Source: an uncultured Clostridium sp.
GTDB taxonomy: Bacteria > Bacillota > Clostridia > Lachnospirales > Lachnospiraceae
NCBI GenBank assembly: GCA_945946715.1
Contig: CAMEWU010000037.1
Span: forward strand, 1-14,392
Length of the DNA stretch: 14,392 nt
Direction of reading: 5' to 3'
Shown here: positions 1-8,180 of the stretch, in pieces
Position numbering within the stretch: the first letter of the stretch is position 1
Layout of the letters: every line of letters starts with the position of its first letter
Position numbers and translations under genes: made by a program
The notes under the pieces: model-generated
Told to the model about the DNA's origin: nothing
Databases searched by the model: none
What the model saw: the letters and a program-made list of their open reading frames with translations, nothing else

Positions 1-856
1 CTGGGTGAGCGAAGCGAGGATGGGGGGAAATGTGGGCATGTTGCTTTTGTTTCTTGGAGTTTCACTGGGATGTTTTCTGGTATTTTTAGAGATATTACGG
101 CATGTATATGAAAGAATTTGCAGTCTGCTCAGCGCTAATGAGGCAGAAGGCAATTATAAAATGAAAGAACTGACTTCCAAATCCATCATGCACAGTATGG
201 TGGAACGGGAATTGCGGCATTATTTTTCCTCTACGGTATATGTAACGAATACACTGGTGGGCTATGTGCTGATGGTAGTAACAGCAATTGCTGTAATGGT
301 TATGGGGAAGGAATCCATTGAGAATATGATGGGAATTCCCGGGATATTGGAACGAGCGTTGCCGGTTGCATTAGGTGCTTTGGCGGTTATGATGCCGACC
401 ACTGCCTGCGCCATTTCTATGGAAGGAAAACATTGGTGGCTGATGCAGACCTTACCGGTGCAAAAAAAGGACATCCTTGGCAGTAAGGTGTGGGCGAATC
501 TTTTGGTGGTCTTTCCTTTCTATTTGGTGTCGGAAATTATCTTAATGATAGCCTTAAAACCGGAACCTGTTAGTATGATATGTCTGTTACTTTTGCCGGC
601 AGTCTATATTGTATTTGGTGCTAATATGGGAATCTGGATTAATGGAAAGTTCCCTGTCTTTGATTGGGAAAATGAAACCAGAGTGGTAAAGCAGAGTGCT
701 GCCGGGTTCCTGATGATTTTAGTCGGTGCAGTGGTAGGAATGGTGCCGATTGGATTGTTGGTTTACTTTCGTGAGGTATCTGCTGTGTTGGTTGATATAG
801 GATTAGCCGTGCTCTTAACAGGTATAACAGTCTGTTTGAGGGTTCGGGAAAAGTGA
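1..856 (+). CDS. ABC exporter membrane subunit, 3' part (5' end outside window)
   Basis: This is the C-terminal ~284 residues of an integral membrane protein. The frame is open to the left edge, so the GTG at position 5 is probably not the real start. Hydrophobic segments lie at about residues 10-28, 82-104, 115-135, 165-185, 190-208, 232-255 and 260-278 (counted from that GTG), with a cytoplasmic-looking charged stretch at 42-70. The segment KFPVFDWENE followed by TRVVKQSAA resembles the putative ABC exporter family (ABC_tran_2-like), whose members work with a separate ATPase subunit; that assignment is from memory of the family. The ATPase gene would be expected upstream, outside the window. 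The substrate cannot be read from the sequence. Transcription probably ends at the hairpin about 85 nt downstream. Confidence 0.72.
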   Translation, partial: WVSEARMGGNVGMLLLFLGVSLGCFLVFLEILRHVYERICSLLSANEAEGNYKMKELTSKSIMHSMVERELRHYFSSTVYVTNTLVGYVLMVVTAIAVMVMGKESIENMMGIPGILERALPVALGALAVMMPTTACAISMEGKHWWLMQTLPVQKKDILGSKVWANLLVVFPFYLVSEIILMIALKPEPVSMICLLLLPAVYIVFGANMGIWINGKFPVFDWENETRVVKQSAAGFLMILVGAVVGMVPIGLLVYFREVSAVLVDIGLAVLLTGITVCLRVREK

Positions 857-940
857 TTCTGTTGAGAAGCGACTGTAACTTGGTATCATAGGTCTGTTGA
901 CCGGTTCTACCTGGTTAAAATAAAATTGAAAAATACAAAA

Positions 941-977
941 AAGCTGCAGAACTTACATTCGCGTAAATCTGCAGCTT
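941..977. terminator. Bidirectional intrinsic terminator
   Basis: The arms AAGCTGCAGA (941-950) and TCTGCAGCTT (968-977) form a perfect 10-bp stem. A second helix, TTAC (953-956) with GTAA (963-966), lies inside it. T-rich sequence follows on the plus strand (TTATTTTT). On the minus strand, the reverse complement of the A-rich stretch 931-940 gives a U-tract. It sits just past the stop codons of two convergent genes, the exporter (+) and the lipoprotein (-), so it likely ends both. Confidence 0.85.
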
Positions 978-985
978 CGTTATTT

Positions 986-1387
986 TTAGTGACTAAAGGT
1001 CTGATTATAAATCTCTGTTCCGTCAGCGTTATAATAAATATATTGGACACTGACACCGGTAATACCGGTTTCCTCTTCCAGAGCTGTAATGGAATCATCT
1101 ACAGCATCTTGGGTAAGAGCAGATTCCAAATTCTTCTTAAGACCGGCAGCATCATCAATCTGCATCTTATAGGTATAAGTATACGTAAATGTGTTGCCTG
1201 ATAAAGAATAACCAATATCTGAGTAGGTATCGGCATAAGTTTCTTCCAATTGAGTAATCTGTTCTTCCATAGCTGCCTTATAGAGCTCTCTGGAATAGAA
1301 TTCTTCTACCGTTGCCGGTTTTCCACAGGCAGTCAATCCCAATGCTAACATGGCAATTGCTGCAATAATCAGTAATCGTCTTTTCAT
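986..1387 (-). CDS. Small lipoprotein, DUF4854-like
   Basis: This 133-residue protein has a textbook lipoprotein signal: MKRR, a hydrophobic stretch to about residue 18, then the lipobox LTAC with Cys21 as the lipidated residue. The mature part is about 113 residues, acidic, and rich in Thr and Tyr, with no cysteines and no catalytic motif I recognise. The opening ATVEEFY and the overall size fit the small Firmicutes lipoprotein family DUF4854; that match is from memory. A good SD (GGAGG) precedes the ATG, and a TGC-TATAAT extended -10 lies about 34 nt upstream of it. The gene stands alone: it is divergent from sbcD and ends at the bidirectional terminator. The protein should be anchored on the outer face of the membrane. 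Its function is unknown. Confidence 0.85.
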   Translation of the reverse strand: MKRRLLIIAAIAMLALGLTACGKPATVEEFYSRELYKAAMEEQITQLEETYADTYSDIGYSLSGNTFTYTYTYKMQIDDAAGLKKNLESALTQDAVDDSITALEEETGITGVSVQYIYYNADGTEIYNQTFSH

Positions 1388-1420
1388 AATTTATCCTCCA
1401 TCTAACAAAAAATATATTAA

Positions 1421-1429
1421 ATTATAGCA
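1421..1429 (-). promoter_or_regulatory. Extended -10 promoter for the lipoprotein gene
   Basis: Read on the minus strand, this is TGC followed by TATAAT (TATAAT at 1426-1421), a consensus extended -10. It lies about 34 nt upstream of the lipoprotein start codon. The hexamer 17 nt upstream (TAGCAA) is a poor -35, as is common where an extended -10 is present. Confidence 0.6.
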
Positions 1430-1444
1430 TAATTAGTCGATAAT

Positions 1445-1453
1445 TGCTATACT
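1445..1453 (+). promoter_or_regulatory. Extended -10 promoter for sbcDC
   Basis: TGC precedes TATACT (1448-1453), an extended -10 facing sbcD, and would leave a leader of about 50 nt. There is no good -35 at the expected distance (TAGCAT). The element is the near mirror image of the opposing lipoprotein -10, and only 21 bp separate the two hexamers. Confidence 0.5.
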
Positions 1454-1509
1454 GTTTTATATAAAGTTTATTTAAGATTGATATATAAAACGGGAATTGG
1501 GAGATTATT

Positions 1510-2646
1510 ATGAAATTGGTTCATTTGTCGGATTTACATCTGGGAAAACGTGTAAATGAGTTTTTCATGTTAGAGGATCAGAGATATATCCTAGCAAAAA
1601 TATTGCAGATAATAGAAGAGGAAGAACCGGACGGAGTATTGATTGCCGGTGACATATATGATAAATCCATACCGGCTGGGGAGGCGGTACAGTTATTTGA
1701 TGACTTTTTGTGCCGGTTGGCGAAAACGCAGACACAGGTCTTTATTATCAGTGGAAATCATGATTCGCCGGAACGCATGGCATTTGGTTCTCGTTTAATG
1801 GATGTCAGTGGCGTTCATATATCCCCCGTATATCAAGGGGAAATTACACCGTTTACTATGGAGGATGCATATGGCAGAGTGGACATTTTCATGCTGCCTT
1901 TTTTGAAACCGGCTCATGTGCGGAGATTCTATGAGGAGGAAGAGATAGAATCCTATACCGATGCACTTCGGGTGGTGATTGAACATATGAAGTTACAGCC
2001 GGAACATCGAAGTGTATTAGTAGCGCATCAGTTTGTTACAGGTGCAAGCCGGTCTGAGTCAGAGGAAATCACAGTGGGAGGAACGGATAACATAGATGCT
2101 TCGGTGTTTGATCCTTTTGATTATGTGGCATTGGGACATATTCACGGCCCCCAGTCGGTTGAAAGACCAACCATCCGCTACTGTGGTACACCTTTGAAAT
2201 ATTCCTTTTCAGAGGCTGGACATAAAAAGAGTGTTACAGTGGTTGAACTGTTGGAAAAGGGAACCTGTGAGATACGAACCATTCCGCTGGTGCCAATACG
2301 GGATTTAAGAGAACTGAAAGGCACTTATATGGAACTGACAGAAAAGAAAAACTATGAGGGAACCAATCGAGAGGATTATATTCACATTACATTAACAGAT
2401 GAAGAAGATATACCCGATGCTATCGGAAAATTGAGGGTGATTTATCCCAATCTTATGAAGCTGGATTATGATAATCGGCGTACCCGCAGCCATGGGGATT
2501 TTAGTGAATTGGAACGGTTGGAAGAGAAAACTCCATTGGAGCTTTTTTCGGAATTCTATGAGAAGCAGAATAATCAACCTATGAATCAGGAACAAAGGGA
2601 ATTGATCAAACAATTAATGGAACAAATCTGGGAGGAAATGCTATGA
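1510..2646 (+). CDS. sbcD: Nuclease SbcCD subunit D (Mre11-type phosphodiesterase)
   Basis: SbcD is the catalytic subunit of SbcCD, the bacterial Mre11-Rad50 complex. It cleaves DNA hairpins and protein-blocked ends during replication and double-strand-break processing. The calcineurin-like phosphoesterase metal ligands are all visible in order: D8 and H10 in SDLHLGKR, D48 in GDIYD, N83 and H84 in GNHDSPE, H173 in VAHQF, and H210/H212 in GHIHGP. At 378 residues it has normal family length, with a C-terminal capping and SbcC-binding region after about residue 240. The ATG is preceded by a modest GGGAG. The stop overlaps the sbcC start by 4 nt (ATGA), so the two are translationally coupled, as expected for a subunit pair. 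Nothing looks damaged. Confidence 0.97.
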   Translation: MKLVHLSDLHLGKRVNEFFMLEDQRYILAKILQIIEEEEPDGVLIAGDIYDKSIPAGEAVQLFDDFLCRLAKTQTQVFIISGNHDSPERMAFGSRLMDVSGVHISPVYQGEITPFTMEDAYGRVDIFMLPFLKPAHVRRFYEEEEIESYTDALRVVIEHMKLQPEHRSVLVAHQFVTGASRSESEEITVGGTDNIDASVFDPFDYVALGHIHGPQSVERPTIRYCGTPLKYSFSEAGHKKSVTVVELLEKGTCEIRTIPLVPIRDLRELKGTYMELTEKKNYEGTNREDYIHITLTDEEDIPDAIGKLRVIYPNLMKLDYDNRRTRSHGDFSELERLEEKTPLELFSEFYEKQNNQPMNQEQRELIKQLMEQIWEEML

Positions 2647-5480
2647 GACCAATGAATTTAATCGTTACCGGATTTGGTCCTTATGCAGACCGGACCGAAA
2701 TACCAATGGACAAGTTAGGAGGTAGTGGCTTATACCTGATTACCGGTGATACCGGAGCAGGAAAGACAACCATTTTTGATGCCATTACTTTTGCCTTATA
2801 TGGCGAGGCAAGTGGGGAAAATCGAGAACCCAATATGTTACGTTCCAAGTATGCTAAGCCGGAAACACCTACAGAGGTAGAATTAACCTTTTCCTACGGT
2901 GATAAGGTATATAAGATAAAACGAAATCCGGAATACCAGCGCCCGGCATTACGGGGAAGTGGTATGACCAGACAGACGGCAAATGCGGAATTGACCTATC
3001 CCGACGGGAGAGTCCTTACAAAGCGGACAGAGGTAAATTCTGCTATAAATGAAATCATTGGTGTGGACAGGAAGCAGTTTTCCCAAATTGCTATGATTGC
3101 CCAAGGGGATTTCCGGAAGCTGTTATTTGCAGATACAAAGGAACGACAAGGAATCTTTCGGGAAATCTTTCATACAAAGAATTTTCAGTCCTTACAGGAA
3201 CGGTTAAAGGAAGAATCCGGGAAATTAAACAGACAATGTGAACTGTCACGTAATAGTGTGAAACAGTATGTGGAAGGTCTGCAGTGGGAAGATTCGGATA
3301 TACTGTCATTAGATGTAGAGAAGGCAAAGGGAAATCAATTACCAATCAAAGAGGTAGTGGAATTAGTGGAAAAACTGTTGCAGCAGGACGGTCAAAAGGA
3401 ACAGCAAATGAATGACAGCATTCGGGCAATGGAAGAGCAATTAACTGTTATAAATGAAAGGATAGGAAAGGCAGAAGAGTATGAGAAAGCCAGAGAAGGC
3501 TTACAGAAGGCACAGCGGGAAAAGGAACAACTGCTTCCTAGAAAAGCACAATTGGAAGAGGCAGTAAAGAAAGAACAGGAACAGAAGCCAAAGCTGGAGA
3601 GTCTGAAACGCCAACTGGTACTGTTGGAAGAACAGTTTGATTTGTATGATGAATTCGGACAAAAGCAACAGGAGTTCAAACATGCAGACCGGCAGTTAGA
3701 AAATGGTAATGTAGAACTGAAGCAGAATACAGAATCCATACAGGAATTAGCGGAAAAAATTACAGCTTTGACCGAGGAATATCAGTCCTACGAACAGGCA
3801 GGAGTCCAAAAGGAACGATTGAATCGGGAACTTGAAAAGGCAGTTGAGTATAAAAATGTATTAAAACAACTTCAAATTACTCTGATTCAATATGAAACTG
3901 CAGGCAGAGAGTTAGAAAAAGCACAGGCAATCTATGTGCAGGCAGTTCATGATTCCAAAGGGAAGAAGCAGATATATGAAAGTTTAAATCAAGCCTATCT
4001 GGATGAACAGGCAGGCTTGTTGGCAGAGCATTTGACGGAAGGAATGCCATGTCCGGTATGTGGCTCCCTTACCCACCCGGCTCCGGCACAGAAGTCTACA
4101 CAGGCACCCACCACAGCACAGTTAAAGGCAGCAAAACAAGAAGCAGAACTGGCAGAACGGAAAGCCGCAGAAGCAAGCAGTGCCGCAGGCAGTAAAAAAG
4201 GTGTGGTGCAGACTCAATGGGAAAATATTGAAAAGCAGATGTTAGAATTTGTGGAAGAATCTCAGATAAGAAAAGCTTTTCACCAGCTTTCTTCCCATGA
4301 TGATAGTTCCGGTAAGGGATTACGATTATATGAGATATCTTCTTTGAGTGAGACGGTGTGTTCGGAAATCCAACAGCAAGATTCTGTTTTAGAGGCTTGG
4401 AAGCAGCAACTGAAAGAAGCAGATAAGAAAATAGAACGGAGAGCATTGCTGGAACCGATGCTTCAGGAGTGCAGAAAACAGCAGGAAGCGTTGAAGCAGC
4501 GTTGTGATACGGTAAAAGAAACCTTGACTACTGCAACAGTACGAAAGCAGGAATTAGGGGAACAGATAATTAAAATGAAAGAAAAACTGAAATATGAAAC
4601 TAAGTCCATGGCGGAGGCAGAAAAGAAAAAGCTGGAGCAGGAAAAGCAGTCGATGGAACAGGCCATGGAACAGGCAAATTCGGCGTTGGCAGATTGTGAA
4701 AAAGCACTCACCCAATGGGAAACCAGAATCCAGCAATGGAAGCAGCAGTTGGAATCCGCGATTCAAGTGGATGTGGAGCAGGAAAAAGGACAGAGAACGA
4801 TACTGACAGAGCAGAAGCAGGCTGTGACAGAGCGTATGAAGGAGATACACACTCGAAGGGCAAATAATACAGATGCATTAAAGAATATACAGTCAAAATC
4901 TAAGGATTTGGAGAAACAGGAAGAGACATGGAAATGGGTAAGCGCATTATCCAATACTGCCAATGGTAATATTTCCGGTAAAGAAAAGGTTATGCTGGAA
5001 ACCTACATCCAGATGACGTATTTTGAACGAATCATTGCCCGTGCCAATACAAGACTTATGATTATGTCTCAGGGACAGTATGAATTGAAGCGGTGTGGAG
5101 TGACGGACAACAATCAAAGGCAGAGTGGTCTGGAATTAAATGTAATCGACCATTATAACGGGACAGAACGAAGCGTAAAGACCCTTTCCGGTGGGGAAGC
5201 CTTTCAGGCATCCCTATCTCTGGCACTTGGATTGTCTGATGAGGTACAGTCCAGTGCAGGAGGAATTCGTTTTGATACTATGTTTGTGGATGAAGGCTTC
5301 GGTTCTTTGGATGAAGAATCCTTAAGACAGGCAATAAGGGCATTGGTAGAGCTGACGGATGGGAATCGCTTAGTTGGTATTATCTCTCATGTGGCAGAGT
5401 TAAAGGAACGAATTGATAAGCAGATAGTGGTAACAAAAGAGAAGTCCGGTGGCAGCCGGGTAGAGATGATAGGAATTTAG
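2643..5480 (+). CDS. sbcC: Nuclease SbcCD subunit C (Rad50-type SMC ATPase)
   Basis: This is the ATPase and DNA-tethering subunit that drives SbcD. All expected parts are present in 945 residues: Walker A GDTGAGKT (35-42); a Q-loop region around AQGDFRKLL; a long Glu/Gln/Lys-rich coiled coil (about 185-465); the zinc hook CPVC (C470 and C473) almost exactly at mid-protein; the returning coiled coil (about 480-760); the ABC signature LSGGE (848-852); and Walker B MFVDE (D883, E884) followed by the D-loop GSLDEE. The zinc hook joins two SbcC arms through shared Zn. The length is slightly below that of E. coli SbcC, within the normal range for Firmicutes. The start overlaps the sbcD stop. A 56-codon gene follows 21 nt downstream, probably in the same transcript. 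Confidence 0.97.
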   Translation: MRPMNLIVTGFGPYADRTEIPMDKLGGSGLYLITGDTGAGKTTIFDAITFALYGEASGENREPNMLRSKYAKPETPTEVELTFSYGDKVYKIKRNPEYQRPALRGSGMTRQTANAELTYPDGRVLTKRTEVNSAINEIIGVDRKQFSQIAMIAQGDFRKLLFADTKERQGIFREIFHTKNFQSLQERLKEESGKLNRQCELSRNSVKQYVEGLQWEDSDILSLDVEKAKGNQLPIKEVVELVEKLLQQDGQKEQQMNDSIRAMEEQLTVINERIGKAEEYEKAREGLQKAQREKEQLLPRKAQLEEAVKKEQEQKPKLESLKRQLVLLEEQFDLYDEFGQKQQEFKHADRQLENGNVELKQNTESIQELAEKITALTEEYQSYEQAGVQKERLNRELEKAVEYKNVLKQLQITLIQYETAGRELEKAQAIYVQAVHDSKGKKQIYESLNQAYLDEQAGLLAEHLTEGMPCPVCGSLTHPAPAQKSTQAPTTAQLKAAKQEAELAERKAAEASSAAGSKKGVVQTQWENIEKQMLEFVEESQIRKAFHQLSSHDDSSGKGLRLYEISSLSETVCSEIQQQDSVLEAWKQQLKEADKKIERRALLEPMLQECRKQQEALKQRCDTVKETLTTATVRKQELGEQIIKMKEKLKYETKSMAEAEKKKLEQEKQSMEQAMEQANSALADCEKALTQWETRIQQWKQQLESAIQVDVEQEKGQRTILTEQKQAVTERMKEIHTRRANNTDALKNIQSKSKDLEKQEETWKWVSALSNTANGNISGKEKVMLETYIQMTYFERIIARANTRLMIMSQGQYELKRCGVTDNNQRQSGLELNVIDHYNGTERSVKTLSGGEAFQASLSLALGLSDEVQSSAGGIRFDTMFVDEGFGSLDEESLRQAIRALVELTDGNRLVGIISHVAELKERIDKQIVVTKEKSGGSRVEMIGI

Positions 5481-5501
5481 AGAAAACCAGGAGGATAAGA
5501 T

Positions 5502-5672
5502 ATGGAAACATGGTATTATGAAGTAGTCAGCATTGATGGTGACTATGCAAATCTAAAGCGGACAGATATAGAAAGTGAGGAAGTAAAATTAGTAGCAAGG
5601 GCCTTGCTGCCGGAGGGAATTGCGGAAGGCAGTCAATTAAAATATGAATGTTTACAGTATGAATTAGTATAA
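5502..5672 (+). CDS. Small DUF3006-like protein
   Basis: A 56-codon reading frame starts at ATG 5502 behind a perfect AGGAGG (5489-5494) at 7-nt spacing and ends in TAA at 5670-5672. The protein begins METWYYEVVSIDGDYANLKR, continues through a short charged strand into VARALLPEGIAEGSQL, and ends in a Tyr/Glu-rich strand. The order 'strand - (I/V)(D/E)G(D/E)YA - strand - LPEG(I/V)xEG' matches the small all-beta family DUF3006, found beside many unrelated genes in Firmicutes; this is pattern recognition, not a search. DUF3006 has no established function that I know of. There is no signal peptide, so it is probably cytoplasmic. Its position 21 nt after sbcC suggests co-transcription, which does not by itself imply a role with SbcCD. 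Confidence 0.8.
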   Translation: METWYYEVVSIDGDYANLKRTDIESEEVKLVARALLPEGIAEGSQLKYECLQYELV

Positions 5673-5763
5673 TGTATTTCAGACATCTAAGATTTTCGGT
5701 TAATATTCAAAAATGTGAGAACACTATGGATGAAGAATGAAAATGTTTAGATGGGAGATAGCA

Positions 5764-7203
5764 ATGAAATCAATATGGAAAACAGATGTATCTATGCCGG
5801 AGCAAAAAGCACTTTCTGGTGACATGGATGTGGATGTTGCTGTGATTGGAGCTGGCATGACAGGAGTTTTGACTGCCTACTTTTTACAACAACAGGGAAA
5901 ACAGGTTGTCGTATTAGAGGGAGACCGAATCGGCAGTGGTCAGACTGGGAATACAACTGCTAAAATTACCAGCCAGCATGGCTTAAAATATGATATGTTG
6001 ATTCAAAAATACGGAAAAGACAAGGCAAGGTTATACGCAAAAGCCAATGAGGAAGCTATACGTACCTATCAGAAAATCATAGAAGAACAAGAAATTAATT
6101 GTGATTTTCAACAGATTTCAGCTTTTCTGTATTCCACACATGATAAAGAAGCGTTGCTTCGGGAGGCAAAAGCTGCAACACAGTTAGGGCTTCCGGCATC
6201 CTATGTAGAGAAGATTCCGTTGCCCTTTGAAACGGTAGGAGCTGTTCAATTTGAGAATCAGGCACAGTTTCAACCGTTAAAATTCCTACAATGTCTGGCA
6301 AGGCAATTGGAAATCTATGAGAATACCATGGTTTATGCTGTGAAAGGGCATACTATAATTACCAGTCGTGGTAATGTAAAAGCAAATCATATTGTGTTTG
6401 CCGTTCATTATCCCTTTACGATTCTGACAGGGGCTTATTTCCTGCGTCAGCATCAGGAGAGAAGTTATGTGGTTGCCTATGAGAATGCTCCTAATTTAAA
6501 AGGAATGTATTACAGTATAGAGGAAGACGGATTGTCTTTTCGGAATTATAAGAATTATTTGTTAATTGGCGGGGGTAAGCACCGTACCGGGAAAAAGGAA
6601 CAAGGTGGTAGTTATTCTTTAATTCGGCAGAAAGCAAAGCAGTACTTCCCGGACAGCAGAGAGATAGCCGGTTGGTCTGCTCAGGATTGTATGACCCATG
6701 ACAAGCTTCCATTTATAGGAACTTATTCGGTGTTTCGTCCTTACTGGTATGTGGCAACCGGATTTCAAAAATGGGGAATGACCAATGCTATGATTTCTGC
6801 CATGGTGATTCGGGATTGCATTTGTGGAGTAAAGAATCCATACCAGAGTTTATTTTCGCCCCAGCGGTGGCATCCGATTGCGGCAGCAGGGAGCTTTTGG
6901 ACAGATGTTGGTGTTAGTATAAAGGGGCTTTTGACCGGATATCATTTCTTTACCCATGCAAGAGAAGAAGATATAGAGTGTGGGCATGGAGGAATTGTGC
7001 GAAAGGGCATGGAGCGATATGGCTGTTACCGGGATGAAAAAGGAAATCTGCATCGGGTGGAAATTCGATGTACACATATGGGTTGTGAACTTCTTTGGAA
7101 TCCCGAGGAACGAACATGGGACTGTCCCTGTCATGGTTCCCGGTTTGACTATGATGGGAATTTGATTGATAATCCAGCTAGGAGAAGCAAAGGAAGACAG
7201 TAA
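5764..7203 (+). CDS. FAD-dependent oxidoreductase with C-terminal Rieske [2Fe-2S] domain
   Basis: The N-terminal part is a DAO-type flavoprotein: a Rossmann dinucleotide motif GxGxxG (G29 to G34, preceded by VAVI) and an acidic residue ending the second strand (E52), followed by the conserved NTTAKITSQHG region. The last ~50 residues form a Rieske domain: C436-T-H438-x-G-C441 and C454-P-C456-H457, giving both Cys and both His ligands plus the disulfide pair C441/C456. The substrate is unknown; such fusions are presumed to pass electrons between FAD and the cluster. I prefer the start at 5764, because GGGAG lies 6 nt upstream and the N-terminus then begins MKSIWK as in relatives. An upstream in-frame ATG at 5737 would add 9 residues but has no clear SD. 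There is no signal peptide or membrane anchor, so it is probably cytoplasmic. Confidence 0.92.
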   Translation: MKSIWKTDVSMPEQKALSGDMDVDVAVIGAGMTGVLTAYFLQQQGKQVVVLEGDRIGSGQTGNTTAKITSQHGLKYDMLIQKYGKDKARLYAKANEEAIRTYQKIIEEQEINCDFQQISAFLYSTHDKEALLREAKAATQLGLPASYVEKIPLPFETVGAVQFENQAQFQPLKFLQCLARQLEIYENTMVYAVKGHTIITSRGNVKANHIVFAVHYPFTILTGAYFLRQHQERSYVVAYENAPNLKGMYYSIEEDGLSFRNYKNYLLIGGGKHRTGKKEQGGSYSLIRQKAKQYFPDSREIAGWSAQDCMTHDKLPFIGTYSVFRPYWYVATGFQKWGMTNAMISAMVIRDCICGVKNPYQSLFSPQRWHPIAAAGSFWTDVGVSIKGLLTGYHFFTHAREEDIECGHGGIVRKGMERYGCYRDEKGNLHRVEIRCTHMGCELLWNPEERTWDCPCHGSRFDYDGNLIDNPARRSKGRQ

Positions 7204-7262
7204 TGTCATTTCTACAAATGGAAAGTGGAAATGTTAGTATTTTCAAGGGCTGCAACTGCCGG

Positions 7263-7291
7263 TTGACAAATTGACGGGTTGAATTTCTAGT
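7263..7291 (+). promoter_or_regulatory. Candidate sigma-A promoter upstream of the membrane-protein gene
   Basis: A perfect -35 TTGACA (7263-7268) is followed, at a 17-nt spacer, by TCTAGT (7286-7291), which matches only 4 of 6 -10 positions. It lies in the 217-nt gap 7204-7420. The rest of that gap holds a short ATGAC/GTCAT hairpin (7327-7340), two copies of CTGCAACT, and no clear terminator or recognisable riboswitch. Confidence 0.3.
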
Positions 7292-7420
7292 CTGCAACTA
7301 ATACAAATGATAGGGTAAAGCTACCGATGACGAAGGTCATGTTTGAGGATAATTCTTATTAGGAATGTGACAAATTCGAAAGCGGAATGAATAGAATAAA
7401 GGGAGGAAGCAAATACATTT

Positions 7421-8128
7421 ATGGCTGTGAAAAAAGAAACTGCGGGCAATATAGCCTTTGCCACATTTTTATGTATGCTGTCCCCAATTACTTTATTATT
7501 ACTGGCAGCGGCACAGGAAACAGGTATGATAGCCATTACAGAAAATGCAGCAGGAGGAATCGGTATGTGTGTACTGTTGATTTTGGTTGCTGTAGCAGTC
7601 GTGATTTTTATTTTCTCCGGCATGAAGACCAAAGAGTTCGAGTATTTAGAAACAGAGGTTATTGAAACAGAATATGGTGTGACCGGAATGGTAAAGGAAC
7701 GGAAAAAGCAGTATGAGCCAACTTATATCCGAAATAATGTATTAGGAGCTGCTTTCTGTATCTTGTCGGTACTGCCTCTTTTTATTGGTGTTATTTTTAC
7801 GGAAAATGAGTTTGTTTTAGTAGGAATGATATGCCTGCTTCTGGTGCTGGCGGGAATCGGAGTGATGTTCTTTATAAAAGGAGGCATCAATCATGCCACC
7901 ATGCAAAAGCTCTTGCAGGAAGGTGATTATACAAAAAAGAAAAAGAAAGAAAAAGCCAGTCCGATTGCAACCATCTATTGGCCGGTTGTTACTGCTTTGT
8001 TTTTAGGATATAGCTTTATCACCGGTGACTGGGGAAGAAGCTGGATTATCTGGCCGGTTGCAGGTGTGCTGTTTGGGGCGATTATGGCAATTTACAATGC
8101 GGTGAAAGGCAGGTACTCGGATAACTGA
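7421..8128 (+). CDS. Six-helix membrane protein with internal duplication
   Basis: I cannot assign a function to this 235-residue integral membrane protein. Six hydrophobic segments lie at about residues 11-30, 46-67, 106-126, 131-153, 183-200 and 207-226. The first two pairs look like a duplication: ATFLCMLSPITLLLL at 14-28 corresponds to GAAFCILSVLPLFIG at 109-123, each followed by a second helix and a charged loop. A lysine run (KKKKKEK, 172-178) precedes the last pair, which is probably a cytoplasmic loop. The arrangement resembles the C-terminal membrane half of some Lachnospiraceae helix-turn-helix regulators, but no HTH is encoded here. GGGAGG (7401-7406) is 14 nt before the ATG, a rather long spacing, and no better in-frame start exists. 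The MATE gene follows after about 50 nt. Confidence 0.8.
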   Translation: MAVKKETAGNIAFATFLCMLSPITLLLLAAAQETGMIAITENAAGGIGMCVLLILVAVAVVIFIFSGMKTKEFEYLETEVIETEYGVTGMVKERKKQYEPTYIRNNVLGAAFCILSVLPLFIGVIFTENEFVLVGMICLLLVLAGIGVMFFIKGGINHATMQKLLQEGDYTKKKKKEKASPIATIYWPVVTALFLGYSFITGDWGRSWIIWPVAGVLFGAIMAIYNAVKGRYSDN

Positions 8129-8180
8129 TTATAGGAGAAGAATAGAATAAGATAGATAGAACTTTGAAAGTGTGAATGAA

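Noticed and set aside
926..1201. Plus-strand ORF of 91 codons
   Set aside because: It begins before and crosses the terminator hairpin, is antisense to the lipoprotein with its clear signal peptide and SD, and has no SD of its own.
3392..4963. Several minus-strand ORFs inside sbcC
   Set aside because: They are Ser/Cys/Leu/Phe-rich antisense shadows of the Glu/Gln/Lys-rich coiled coil, with no SD or recognisable domain.
7204..7420. Riboswitch or structured leader
   Set aside because: GGGTAAAGCTACCGATG recalls a fragment of c-di-GMP-I riboswitches, but the remaining conserved elements and helices are absent and no terminator follows.
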